Origin: Pedobacter petrophilus
Lineage (GTDB): Bacteria > Bacteroidota > Bacteroidia > Sphingobacteriales > Sphingobacteriaceae
Assembly: GCF_009674725.1 (NCBI RefSeq)
Contig: NZ_WKKH01000004.1
Location: 62,001 to 126,000 of the forward strand
DNA: 64,000 nt
Reading direction: 5' to 3'
A model generated the notes under the pieces. The model was not told the DNA's origin. It saw nothing but the letters and a program-made list of their open reading frames with translations, and did not search any database. Within the stretch, counting starts at the first letter, position 1; each line of letters begins with the position of its first letter. This document shows, in pieces, positions 35,645-43,905 of this stretch. A program made the translations under genes and the position numbers.

Positions 35645-35715
35645 AAACTATAAAAATAGTTTGTAAACTATTTTTATAGTCGTACCTTCAATTAAGCAAA
35701 CTATATAAATAGTTA
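35645..35715 (+). promoter_or_regulatory. Promoter with three BlaI-type operator dyads
   Basis: Three copies of AAACTAT-N4-ATAGTTT: O1 35645-35662 (perfect), O2 35665-35682 (right arm ATAGTCG) and O3 35698-35715 (right arm ATAGTTA). O1 and O2 centres are 20 bp apart, O2 and O3 about 33 bp. The likely core promoter is TTTG (35660-35663), 19 nt, TACCTTCA (35683-35690), so O1 and O2 cover the -33 and spacer and O3 sits at the leader just before the ATG 35718. This is the layout expected for repression by the BlaI-like product of the first gene. Confidence 0.78.
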
Positions 35716-35717
35716 AA

Positions 35718-36092
35718 ATGATAAAAGAACTGACTAAAGCTGAAGAACAGATTATGCTGATTCTTTGGGAAATGGAAGAAGCGCTGGTTAAAGATGTGAT
35801 TGAAAAAATGAACGAACCTAAACCTGCATATAATACAGTTTCTACGGTGATTCGGGTTTTAGAAGGCAAAGGATTTGTAGACCATAAAGCGATAGGTAAC
35901 ACTTATATCTACTTCCCTGTTATCAAAGAAGCAGATTATAAAAAATTTGCCCTTGATAAGGTGATGAACAATTATTTTGAAAATTCGTACGAAAGTCTCG
36001 TTTCATTCCTGGTAAAAGATAAGATTATGAGCAATGATGAATTAACTGAATTAATTCGGCTTGCAGAAAAACTTAAAAAAGATCAATCATGA
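35718..36092 (+). CDS. BlaI/MecI-family transcriptional repressor
   Basis: A 124-residue winged-helix repressor. LTKAEEQIMLILWEMEEALV (about 4-23) and KPAYNTVSTVIRVLEGKGFV (about 34-53) form the helix-turn-helix and wing; the C-terminal helices dimerise. Repressors of this family bind dyads at their own promoter and are released after cleavage triggered by an M56 sensor-protease. The gene overlaps the M56 gene by 4 nt (ATGA), and three matching dyads sit in front of it. Confidence 0.93.
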   Translation: MIKELTKAEEQIMLILWEMEEALVKDVIEKMNEPKPAYNTVSTVIRVLEGKGFVDHKAIGNTYIYFPVIKEADYKKFALDKVMNNYFENSYESLVSFLVKDKIMSNDELTELIRLAEKLKKDQS

Positions 36093-37330
36093 ATTTAATA
36101 TGTTATCTACTTGAAGCCAACTTGTACCTCATTATATTTTATGGGTTCTATAAATTATTTCTGCACAAGGAAACCTTTTATACTTTAAACAGATATTTTC
36201 TGATTTTAAGTACTTTAATGGCTTTCACGATTCCTTTTTTCCAGTTGGGATTTTTGCAAACAAACGGTGTAGAAAGTCAAATAATGATCAATCAAAAAAC
36301 CGAGGCCAGCACAAGTATCTTAACTATCGATCAAATTATCTTTATTATTTATTCGCTCCTGGCAATATTTTTTCTATCAAGGCTAGCCTGGAGATTTAAA
36401 AACCTTTTTAGGCTACTTAAACGATCAAATGTCAGAATTGAAAATGACGTCACCATTATAGAATTAAAGAATACAAAATCTGCATTTTCATTTTTCAATT
36501 TATTGTTTATTGATCCTGAATTACCGCATATAAATACAATAATGCATCATGAAATGACTCATATCAGGCAAAAACACAGTCTAGATGTATTGTTTTTAGA
36601 AATTATTGGAAGCCTAAACTGGTTTAATCCAATTATTTATTGGCTTAAAAACGACATTAAACTATTACATGAATACCTTGCCGACGAAGAAACCACAGGT
36701 AAAGGAATCGAAAAATATGAATATGCAATGTTCCTGATCCAAAATTCGTATGGCAACCAATCTATCCAATTAACGAATCAGATATTTAATTCATCCATTT
36801 TAAAAAGAAGAATAAACATGTTAAATCAGAAAAAATCTGCGAAATGGGCAAGGCTCAGATTGCTGTTGGTATTACCTGTTACAGGAGCATTACTTTGCGC
36901 ATCAACGATGGCATTCACCAAGAATTACGGAGTGGTGGATCTTTATCCGAAAAAAAGTGCCGGACTTACAATAACTCTTCAGGATACTACAAGAAAGAAA
37001 AATGTTAAACAAATTAAGATAGCACCAGTTCCAACTGCGCCGGAAACTAAAACGAAAGGATCGAAACAAGTACCGCCACCACCTCCACGGCCGCCTTTAA
37101 AACCAAATTTCAAACTTCCGAAATCGCCTAATACTCCTTCACTTCCACCACCCCCTCCGGTTGAGCCTAAGGGAAAAGCAAAAGAATCGCGAAGCATTAT
37201 CAAGCCAGCTAAGGATGCGAAAACTGTAGGTAAGCCAGAAGAATTAACTATTAAAATTATTGAGCCTTTACAGATAAAATCACCTGCTAAAAAAGAGGTA
37301 GTTTATGTAGAAGTACTTCCAAAAAGCTAA
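36089..37330 (+). CDS. M56-family (BlaR1-like) membrane metalloprotease with Pro-rich tail
   Basis: A 413-residue inner-membrane protein. Membrane spans near 5-23, 35-52, 90-108 and about 250-268 enclose the cytoplasmic zinc protease motif HEMTH (154-158) with EYLADE (about 196-201). The protease cleaves the partner BlaI repressor in related systems. After the last span lies a periplasmic tail with PPPPPRPP and SLPPPPPVEP runs (about 330-355), which looks like a TonB-type spacer, in place of the penicillin-binding sensor of BlaR1, so the signal is not a beta-lactam bound by a PBP domain. The target genes other than blaI are unknown. Confidence 0.88.
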   Translation: MNLICYLLEANLYLIIFYGFYKLFLHKETFYTLNRYFLILSTLMAFTIPFFQLGFLQTNGVESQIMINQKTEASTSILTIDQIIFIIYSLLAIFFLSRLAWRFKNLFRLLKRSNVRIENDVTIIELKNTKSAFSFFNLLFIDPELPHINTIMHHEMTHIRQKHSLDVLFLEIIGSLNWFNPIIYWLKNDIKLLHEYLADEETTGKGIEKYEYAMFLIQNSYGNQSIQLTNQIFNSSILKRRINMLNQKKSAKWARLRLLLVLPVTGALLCASTMAFTKNYGVVDLYPKKSAGLTITLQDTTRKKNVKQIKIAPVPTAPETKTKGSKQVPPPPPRPPLKPNFKLPKSPNTPSLPPPPPVEPKGKAKESRSIIKPAKDAKTVGKPEELTIKIIEPLQIKSPAKKEVVYVEVLPKS

Positions 37331-37337
37331 ACATTAC

Positions 37338-37420
37338 TGTGGCACATACACCACAAATTTAGTATCGAAAAAATCTTCTTCAAAATAGTCTGAAAGCGGA
37401 TATAATTCTGCTTTCAGTTT
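37338..37420. repeat. Detached copy of the rsmG 3' end (copy 1 of 83-bp direct repeat)
   Basis: Identical to 38782-38864 except one base (37400s region, GGATATAA versus GGATACAA). On the minus strand it encodes the last rsmG residues KAELYPLSDYFEEDFFDTKF then VVYVPQ and a stop, four nt from the M56 stop codon. The single difference is silent (TTA/TTG Leu). Next to the stop the copies differ by 3 nt, and both still read Gln-stop. Confidence 0.95.
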
Positions 37421-38582
37421 ATTTATATAATATAACTTTTTCCCAGGGATTTACGACAATACCATTACTTCGGTTTTGAGTAGCTGAACCAGTATAATAG
37501 ATTAAAGTTTTTATATCTTTTTTATCACCTGCAACACTTTTAAAATACAATAAGCCCTTTTGATAATCAGTATTCATAGTAGCACCCGCCTTAATTTCAA
37601 TAGCAGTAACAGCAGTTGCAGTATCAAGCAGAACGTCAAGTTCATTACCTGTCTTATCCCGCCAATAATATAGATTATCTTGCAAACCTTTATTTAAACG
37701 TTGCTTAAGTAAATCTATGATCACCATGTTTTCAAATAATGCCCCAATACTTGGATGAAAAGCCAGCTGCTCTTTATTTTGCAAACCCAGTAAACTACAA
37801 GCTACCCCTGTATCATAAAAATAAAGTTTTGGGGCTTTAATAATCCGTTTATTATAGTTATTATAAAATGGTTTCAACAGGTAAATTATATAACTCGATT
37901 CTAAAATGTATAGCCATGCCTGTACCGTTTTAGCATCAATGCCACAATCATTTCCTAATGATTGCATATTTAAAATTTGTCCCGTCCGGCCTGCACACAA
38001 ACGTAAAAACTTCATAAACAAAGCTAAATTCGTTATATTCTTGAGTTGTCGAACATCTCTTTCTATATAGGTATTGATATAATTGGGGTACCAATCTGTA
38101 GCAGTAATTTTTTTATATAAAGGTTCTGGGTAACCTCCGTTAAAGATGTGGTTTTCGTAACCGGATAACAACTTAGCTGTTTTTAATTCTTTCAAACTGC
38201 ATGGTAACAGATGAAGATATGCTACCCTGCCAGCCAAAGTTTGCGATATACTTTCTTGCATTAAAAAATTATTGCTGCCACTAAGTATAAAAAAACCAGC
38301 CTTATTGTTTTCATCAACAATTTGCTGAATATATGAAAATAAATGTGGTAGCTTTTGCACCTCATCTAAAATAGCTCCATTTTTAAACTGTCTTAAAAAC
38401 CCATTTGGATCACTGATGGCAAAATCAGCTACATCCGGGTTTTCTAATGATACATATGGTTTACGTGGAAAAGTGATTTTGCAAATTGTCGTTTTGCCAC
38501 TTTGCCTTGGCCCGACAACAGCAACTACTCTAAATTTAGAGGCCAACTGTTTTAATTTATTTTTTCCAATTCGCTGAATCAT
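37419..38582 (-). CDS. AAA_14-DUF4143 ATPase
   Basis: A 387-residue cytoplasmic protein. N-terminal AAA ATPase: Walker A GPRQSGKTT (24-32), Walker B GAILDEVQKL (about 70-79) and sensor-like FILSGSNNFLM. C-terminal DUF4143 domain with LGNDCGIDAKTVQAWL (winged helix, about 205-220) and the nuclease-like tail DKTGNELDVLLD and VTAIEIKAG (Asp, E-x-K, PD-(D/E)XK style, about 310-335). The cellular role of the family is unknown although it is very abundant in Bacteroidota. The stop codon uses two bases of the detached rsmG copy. It lies between two copies of the rsmG 3' end, as if inserted. Confidence 0.88.
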   Translation of the reverse strand: MIQRIGKNKLKQLASKFRVVAVVGPRQSGKTTICKITFPRKPYVSLENPDVADFAISDPNGFLRQFKNGAILDEVQKLPHLFSYIQQIVDENNKAGFFILSGSNNFLMQESISQTLAGRVAYLHLLPCSLKELKTAKLLSGYENHIFNGGYPEPLYKKITATDWYPNYINTYIERDVRQLKNITNLALFMKFLRLCAGRTGQILNMQSLGNDCGIDAKTVQAWLYILESSYIIYLLKPFYNNYNKRIIKAPKLYFYDTGVACSLLGLQNKEQLAFHPSIGALFENMVIIDLLKQRLNKGLQDNLYYWRDKTGNELDVLLDTATAVTAIEIKAGATMNTDYQKGLLYFKSVAGDKKDIKTLIYYTGSATQNRSNGIVVNPWEKVILYK

Positions 38583-38586
38583 AAAG

Positions 38587-38594
38587 CAAATATA
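38587..38594 (-). promoter_or_regulatory. -7 element TATATTTG of the DUF4143 gene
   Basis: Exact match on the minus strand only 4 nt before the ATG at 38582, which implies a nearly leaderless transcript. Confidence 0.6.
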
Positions 38595-38605
38595 AAAAAA
38601 ATAAG

Positions 38606-38634
38606 CCTAATCAGGAATCATATTCCTGATTAGG
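38606..38634. promoter_or_regulatory. 29-bp palindrome overlapping the DUF4143 promoter
   Basis: CCTAATCAGGAAT (38606-38618), CAT, ATTCCTGATTAGG (38622-38634); 13-bp perfect arms placed over the -20 to -48 region. It could be an operator or hairpin. Confidence 0.7.
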
Positions 38635-38777
38635 ACAAAAAATTAACATAATAAATTCAAAAACAGATACTTAACAATTAACCAAATATTTTTTTATGGA
38701 TTAAAAACCCAAATAGGCTATAAAACTAAAATTCCGGAAAAAACTGAAATGACTTTTTAATAAAGCAATTGGATTTA

Positions 38778-39413
38778 CTATTGTGGCACATACACCACAA
38801 ATTTAGTATCGAAAAAATCTTCTTCAAAATAGTCTGAAAGCGGATACAATTCTGCTTTCAGTTTTGATTCTTTAATTTCTTCTGCTAAATCGCCGCCCTT
38901 TAGGTAAAGAATTCCATTAGGAATGGCGTTTATGGCATCTTTTTTAAATTTGCCTTGAATCCAGGGGTAGAATTCTCCCAAACGGGTAACAGCCCTTGAT
39001 ATCACAAAGTTGAACTTACTTTTAATCTGCTCTGCTCTCAGGTGATCAGCTTGCAGATTATCCAATCCTAAGGCTGAAGCCACCTCCTTAACTACTTTAA
39101 TCTTTTTGCCGATCGAATCTACAAGATGAAACTCAGTTTCAGGGAATAAAATTGCCAATGGAATGCCCGGAAAACCACCACCAGTACCAACATCCAAAAC
39201 CGATTCCCCAGCTTTAAAAGTACAAACTTTGGCTATTCCCAGGGAATGTAAAACATGGCGTTCATACAATTCTTCAATATCTTTTCTGGATATCACGTTA
39301 ATTTGAGCATTCCAGTAACTATATAGATCGAACAACTGCGAGAACTGAGCAATCTGCTTCTCGGTTAGGTCTGGAAAGTATTTTAAAATGATATCTGGTT
39401 TTACATCAGCCAT
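38778..39413 (-). CDS. rsmG: 16S rRNA (guanine527-N7)-methyltransferase RsmG
   Basis: A 211-residue methyltransferase from ATG 39413 (MADVKPDIIL); the longer frame to 39533 overlaps the glycosyltransferase and lacks family homology. SAM motif VLDVGTGGGFPGIPLAILFP (about 70-89) and FNFVISRAV, with ERHVLHSLGIA preceding, are RsmG signatures. It methylates G527 of 16S rRNA. The last 28 codons and stop are duplicated 1,444 bp downstream (37338-37420), beyond the DUF4143 gene. Confidence 0.95.
   Translation of the reverse strand: MADVKPDIILKYFPDLTEKQIAQFSQLFDLYSYWNAQINVISRKDIEELYERHVLHSLGIAKVCTFKAGESVLDVGTGGGFPGIPLAILFPETEFHLVDSIGKKIKVVKEVASALGLDNLQADHLRAEQIKSKFNFVISRAVTRLGEFYPWIQGKFKKDAINAIPNGILYLKGGDLAEEIKESKLKAELYPLSDYFEEDFFDTKFVVYVPQ
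38782..38864. repeat. rsmG 3' end in place (copy 2 of 83-bp direct repeat)
   Basis: Partner of 37338-37420, 82 of 83 bases identical; offset 1,444 bp. Confidence 0.95.
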
Positions 39414-39436
39414 AGGGTAACTCTTAATGATTGTAA

Positions 39437-40564
39437 TTATTTCCAATTTACTTTTTTCTTGCCAAACATGGCCAGAAATCCGTTCAACATTAAAAACAGA
39501 AACAAAAGTATATCTAATATTGGGAACCACCAACGTAAATCGCCGTAGTTTAAACGTTTGAGCAACTTTGGATAAATAAAGCTTTTGATAATCAGGCTAA
39601 GCAAAAAAATTCCTCCGGCAATGTATTGTGCTTCCCTGCCTAAAAACATACTGGCTACAAAAAAGCCATAGAACAGAAACTGAAAAATGATCTGTAAGCT
39701 TAAAATGAATTTGTGCTTCGCTTTATACATCTTTCCAGCTCCAAAATGACGTTTTTTCTGTTTAAGATATCCGCCCCAGGTGCGGTTAGGCTCGCTCCAC
39801 ACATGGCTTTCCATATTTATTCGGATCTCCGTATTGGATCGGTTTGCATGGGCATTTACAAATAAATCATCATCACCAGATGGAATATGCATGTGTGCCG
39901 CAAAACCTTTATTTTTAAAGAACAGCGCTTTTTTATACGCCATATTTCTACCAACCCCCATGTACGGCATTCCTTTCAATGCAAACGAAAGGTAGTTTAC
40001 TGCGGTGAAAAACGTTTCAAAGCGAATCAATGCATTTAATAATCCAGGCCTTTTAATATAAGGCGAATAACCTAAAACGATTTCTACATTTTCATCGGCA
40101 GGTTGCTGCATATCCATCAACCATTGCGCTGATGCCGGAGTACAGTCTGCATCTGTAAAAACCAACCAATCATGTTTAGCTGCCTTGATGCCCATGGTTA
40201 CGGCGAACTTTTTACCGGCCAAAAACTTATCATTATCTAATATTTTTACAACCTTTAAATTGCTGTATCTCTCCTCCATTTGTTCCAGAAATTCCTCTGT
40301 ACCATCCCAGGAACGGTCATTAACCACAACAACCTCATAATCCGGATAATTTTGGGTCATTAACGAAGGCAGGTATTCATTTAGGTTTTTAATTTCGTTT
40401 CGGGCACATACAATTACGCTGACTGGTTTTCTGCCAATAAACGGAACTTCCTCTACGGTTGCATTCGCTAACTTTAAATGAACAAATAATACGTAATAAA
40501 GCTGAACTAAAAGGCAGAAAGCCAATATGGCCAGCAGGATAATTTCTGGTAAGGTTAATATCAC
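39437..40564 (-). CDS. Family 2 glycosyltransferase, membrane-bound
   Basis: A 375-residue membrane enzyme. One N-terminal span (about 5-25), a GT-A domain with VSVIVCARNEIKNLNEYLPS (about 48-67), VVVNDRSWDGTE, the nucleotide-metal motif TDADCTPAS (DAD, about 137-145) and the acceptor-side QKKRHFGAGKMY (Q-x-x-RH type, about 280-291), followed by two or three C-terminal spans. It probably transfers a sugar to a lipid or polysaccharide at the inner membrane; sugar and product unknown. It lies 23 nt upstream of rsmG on the same strand. Confidence 0.88.
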   Translation of the reverse strand: MILTLPEIILLAILAFCLLVQLYYVLFVHLKLANATVEEVPFIGRKPVSVIVCARNEIKNLNEYLPSLMTQNYPDYEVVVVNDRSWDGTEEFLEQMEERYSNLKVVKILDNDKFLAGKKFAVTMGIKAAKHDWLVFTDADCTPASAQWLMDMQQPADENVEIVLGYSPYIKRPGLLNALIRFETFFTAVNYLSFALKGMPYMGVGRNMAYKKALFFKNKGFAAHMHIPSGDDDLFVNAHANRSNTEIRINMESHVWSEPNRTWGGYLKQKKRHFGAGKMYKAKHKFILSLQIIFQFLFYGFFVASMFLGREAQYIAGGIFLLSLIIKSFIYPKLLKRLNYGDLRWWFPILDILLFLFLMLNGFLAMFGKKKVNWK

Positions 40565-40771
40565 AGTGGTTAAATAAACAGGCGCAAATTTCGCATTTTA
40601 AATCTGCAATATACCTGATGTTTAAAAAAACCTGCCAATTTAATTTAGCCTACAGATTCAAAATCTAAAATAAATTAATTCTGTCACTTTGCTAAGCCAT
40701 CAGCGGTATCGCAATTGTTTGGTTTAGGCCATTTAACTACTAAACAATATATATAGGTGTGTTAAATTTGT

Positions 40772-40779
40772 TACTTTTG
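40772..40779 (+). promoter_or_regulatory. -7 element TACTTTTG for the tgt operon
   Basis: Exact match 8 nt before ATG 40788, implying a short leader. Confidence 0.6.
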
Positions 40780-40787
40780 TAACCTAT

Positions 40788-41918
40788 ATGAAATTTACTT
40801 TACAGGCAAACGATCCACTTTCAAAAGCCAGAGCCGGGACCGTTACAACTGCCCATGGCGAGATCCAAACCCCTATCTTTATGCCAGTTGGCACAGCCGG
40901 AACGGTTAAGGCCGTGCATCAGCGGGAGTTGAAAGATGATATTGATGCTAAAATTATATTAGGTAACACTTATCATTTGTATTTGAGGCCAGGTTTAGAT
41001 ATCCTGGAAACCGCCGGAGGTTTACATAAATTTATAGGTTGGGATCGTCCGATTTTAACTGATAGCGGTGGATACCAGGTATATTCGCTGAGTAAAGTAC
41101 GTAAAATTAAAGAAGAAGGTGTTACTTTCCATTCACATATTGACGGATCAAAACACCTTTTTACACCCGAATATGCAATGGATATTCAGCGGACCATTGG
41201 TGCAGATATTATCATGGCCTTTGATGAGTGTACCCCATATCCATGCGATTATACTTATGCGGCCCAGTCGATAAAAATGACGCACCGTTGGTTAAAGCGT
41301 TGCTGCACCCGTTTTGACAATACGGAGCCAAAATATGGTTTCGATCAAACCCTGTTTCCTATTGTTCAAGGCTCTGTCTATAAAGATCTGAGAATAAAAT
41401 CAGCAGAATTTATCGCCAGCATGAACCGCGAAGGCAATGCAATTGGTGGATTATCTGTTGGTGAACCTGCCGAAGAAATGTATGCCATGACGGAAGTAGT
41501 TTGTGATATATTACCCTACGAAAAACCCCGTTACTTAATGGGGGTGGGTACGCCAATTAACATTTTGGAGAACATAGCGCTTGGTGTTGACATGTTTGAT
41601 TGTGTTATGCCAACCAGAAACGCCAGAAATGGGATGCTTTTTACCAGGAATGGGATTATCAATATCAGAAACAAAAAGTGGGAAAATGATTTTTCTCCGT
41701 TGGATGCTGAAAGCGATTTACATGCAGACCAGGTAACCAGCAAAGCATATTTAAGACACTTAGTGCACAGCAAAGAAATGCTTGGAGCGCAAATTGCTAC
41801 TTTACACAACCTACACTTCTACCTCTGGCTGGTTAAGCAAGCAAGAGAGAAAATAATTTCAGGCGAATTCTACGACTGGAAGAATAAAATGGTGAAGGTT
41901 TTAGGCCAAAAATTATAA
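40788..41918 (+). CDS. tgt: tRNA-guanine transglycosylase Tgt lacking the zinc cysteines
   Basis: A 376-residue TIM-barrel enzyme that exchanges guanine-34 for preQ1 in tRNA. DSGGYQVYS (Asp nucleophile region, about 89-97), QPIVQG-like LFPIVQGS, GGLSVGEPAEEMY and VGTPINILENIALGVDMFDC are conserved. The usual zinc motif C-x-C-x2-C near the C-terminus reads Ser309, Leu311, Asp314 in DAESDLHADQVTSKAYLRHL, so three of four ligands are missing while the later His region (TLHNLHFYLWL) stays. Catalytic residues remain, so it is probably active with a zinc-free C-terminal fold. First gene of an operon with gaps of 2 nt. Confidence 0.94.
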   Translation: MKFTLQANDPLSKARAGTVTTAHGEIQTPIFMPVGTAGTVKAVHQRELKDDIDAKIILGNTYHLYLRPGLDILETAGGLHKFIGWDRPILTDSGGYQVYSLSKVRKIKEEGVTFHSHIDGSKHLFTPEYAMDIQRTIGADIIMAFDECTPYPCDYTYAAQSIKMTHRWLKRCCTRFDNTEPKYGFDQTLFPIVQGSVYKDLRIKSAEFIASMNREGNAIGGLSVGEPAEEMYAMTEVVCDILPYEKPRYLMGVGTPINILENIALGVDMFDCVMPTRNARNGMLFTRNGIINIRNKKWENDFSPLDAESDLHADQVTSKAYLRHLVHSKEMLGAQIATLHNLHFYLWLVKQAREKIISGEFYDWKNKMVKVLGQKL

Positions 41919-41920
41919 GA

Positions 41921-43024
41921 ATGAGTCTGTTAAAAGGGAAGATAAAAATCGTTGATCAGTATATTATCGGTAAATACCTGGGTACATTTTTTTATACACT
42001 GGCTATTTTCGTAATCATTATTGTGGTATTTGATCTATCCGAAAAAATGGATGATTTTATGAAGAGCGGACTCAGCTTCTGGGGCATTCTGTCCAAATAC
42101 TATGCTGGTTCAATTCCTTTTTATGTGAACATGCTCTCCCCGCTGATTAACTTTATTGCAGTGATTTTCTTCACCGCTAAAATGGCTGATCAGACAGAGA
42201 TTGTTCCAATCTTAAGTGGAGGCGTTAGCTTCAACAGATTTCTCTTACCTTATTTCATTTCAGCTACCGTAATTTTCTCTGCCAATTTAGCCTCCAATCT
42301 TTACATTTTACCTTACACCAATACGCTAAAAAACAGTTTTGAAAATACCTACGTTAAGCGTAACGATCCTTCAACGAAGACAAATATCCACATGAAACTG
42401 GATGACAAAACTTACATCTATCTGGAAAGTTTTGATAACAAAACGAATTATGGATACCGGTTTTCGCTCGATAATTTTAACGGAGATGTACTGGTGCAAA
42501 AGATCGTAGCAGACAATATTAAATGGGATTCTACGAAGCGAAAATGGCAGCTGAGCAATTACTCCATTCGCAGAATAAATGGCTTAAAAGAATCGATGAT
42601 TTACGGCAATGGTAAACTAAAAGATACCATTCTGGATATGCGTCCGAATGATTTTTCAGCCTATGCAAATGTGGTTCAAAACTTGTCTACTGAAGAGCTG
42701 GCAGACAAAATCCGGAAGGAAAAAGTCAGGGGAACGGGGATCATGAACGATCTGGAATTTGAACAATATAAAAGATTTTTACACCCGCTTTCGGCCTACA
42801 TCTTAACCCTGATTGGCGTGGCGCTATCATCACGTAAAGTACGCGGTGGCGTAGGCGTTTCATTAGGGATCGGGATCTTTATCAGTTTCGCTTATATCGT
42901 TTTCAATCAATTTACCCAGATGTTTTCTACTAAAGGTGGATTACCACCGGTAATTGCCGTAATTTCCCCCACCATTGCCTTTGGTTTACTCGGCATTTAT
43001 TTACTGAAGAGAGCGCCAAAGTAA
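41921..43024 (+). CDS. LptF/LptG-type lipopolysaccharide export permease
   Basis: A 367-residue permease: three spans near the N-terminus (about 20-40, 62-82, 102-122), a beta-jellyroll periplasmic part in the middle (about 140-260, YIYLESFDNKTNYGYRFSLD) and three spans at the end. This is the YjgP/YjgQ fold that, with LptB, drives LPS from the inner membrane. The other half-permease is not in the window. Start is 2 nt after tgt. Confidence 0.87.
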   Translation: MSLLKGKIKIVDQYIIGKYLGTFFYTLAIFVIIIVVFDLSEKMDDFMKSGLSFWGILSKYYAGSIPFYVNMLSPLINFIAVIFFTAKMADQTEIVPILSGGVSFNRFLLPYFISATVIFSANLASNLYILPYTNTLKNSFENTYVKRNDPSTKTNIHMKLDDKTYIYLESFDNKTNYGYRFSLDNFNGDVLVQKIVADNIKWDSTKRKWQLSNYSIRRINGLKESMIYGNGKLKDTILDMRPNDFSAYANVVQNLSTEELADKIRKEKVRGTGIMNDLEFEQYKRFLHPLSAYILTLIGVALSSRKVRGGVGVSLGIGIFISFAYIVFNQFTQMFSTKGGLPPVIAVISPTIAFGLLGIYLLKRAPK

Positions 43025-43026
43025 TC

Positions 43027-43905
43027 ATGGAAAGCACCAAAAAAAACTTATTAATTCTTCATTTCACTGTATTAATCTGGGGCTTTACCGGGGTGCTTGG
43101 TAAGGTAATTTCAATAGATGCCGTACCGCTGGTTTGGTACCGGGTTTTGATTGCCACAACCACACTTTTGGCCTGGTTTCTGATTACTAAAAAGAATATA
43201 AAAATTACAAAAAAACAATTTATCCAATTCTTCTTAACGGGTGCAATCGTTGCTATCCATTGGATATTTTTCTTTCATGCCATCAAAGTTTCGACCGTTT
43301 CGGTTACCTTGGTTTGCCTTTCTTCTTTCACTTTATTTACTGCAATTCTGGAACCACTGATTAAAAAACAGCCAATCCAGATCGGTGATATTTTAGTCGG
43401 CTTAATCATTATTCTAGGTATTTACATGATCTTCAAATTTGAAAGTCAATATACTTTGGGGATTATTTTTGGATTACTTGCAGCCGTAGCATCGAGCTTA
43501 TTCTCCACTATTAATTCTACACTGGTACAAAAAAGCGAACCCTCAATTATTGGTTTTTACGAACTGGTTGGCGGCCTTTTCTGGATCACCTTATACCGTT
43601 TATATGATGGGTCATTAATCAACTCTTCATTCAACCTGAGCTTAAATGATTGGTTTTATATCGGTATTTTGGGCACGCTTTGCACCTCGGTAGCCTACGT
43701 TGCGGGGGTATCTGTTATGAGAACCTTATCTGCATTTCGGGTGGCATTGATCACCAATCTGGAGCCCGTTTATGGAATTCTTTTAGCCTTTATTTTCTTC
43801 AAAGACAGGGAGCAAATGACTGGCGGTTTTTATATCGGAGCTATTATTATTTTAAGCACAATTTTCTTTTATCCTATCTATAAAAAAAGGAAAAGTAAAG
43901 TATAA
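43027..43905 (+). CDS. EamA/DMT-family transporter
   Basis: A 292-residue inner-membrane protein with about ten spans and two EamA repeats; LHFTVLIWGFTGVLGKVIS (about 12-30) and SLFSTINSTLVQKSEP carry the repeat starts. Carriers of this family export amino acids or metabolites; the substrate is not readable. Last gene of the tgt operon, 2 nt after the permease. Confidence 0.85.
   Translation: MESTKKNLLILHFTVLIWGFTGVLGKVISIDAVPLVWYRVLIATTTLLAWFLITKKNIKITKKQFIQFFLTGAIVAIHWIFFFHAIKVSTVSVTLVCLSSFTLFTAILEPLIKKQPIQIGDILVGLIIILGIYMIFKFESQYTLGIIFGLLAAVASSLFSTINSTLVQKSEPSIIGFYELVGGLFWITLYRLYDGSLINSSFNLSLNDWFYIGILGTLCTSVAYVAGVSVMRTLSAFRVALITNLEPVYGILLAFIFFKDREQMTGGFYIGAIIILSTIFFYPIYKKRKSKV

Noticed and set aside
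37338..38864. Ordinary IS element with target duplication
   Set aside because: The repeat is 83 bp of gene sequence, far longer than a target-site duplication, and there is no transposase.
39414..39533. Longer start for rsmG
   Set aside because: It overlaps the glycosyltransferase gene end and is not family-like.
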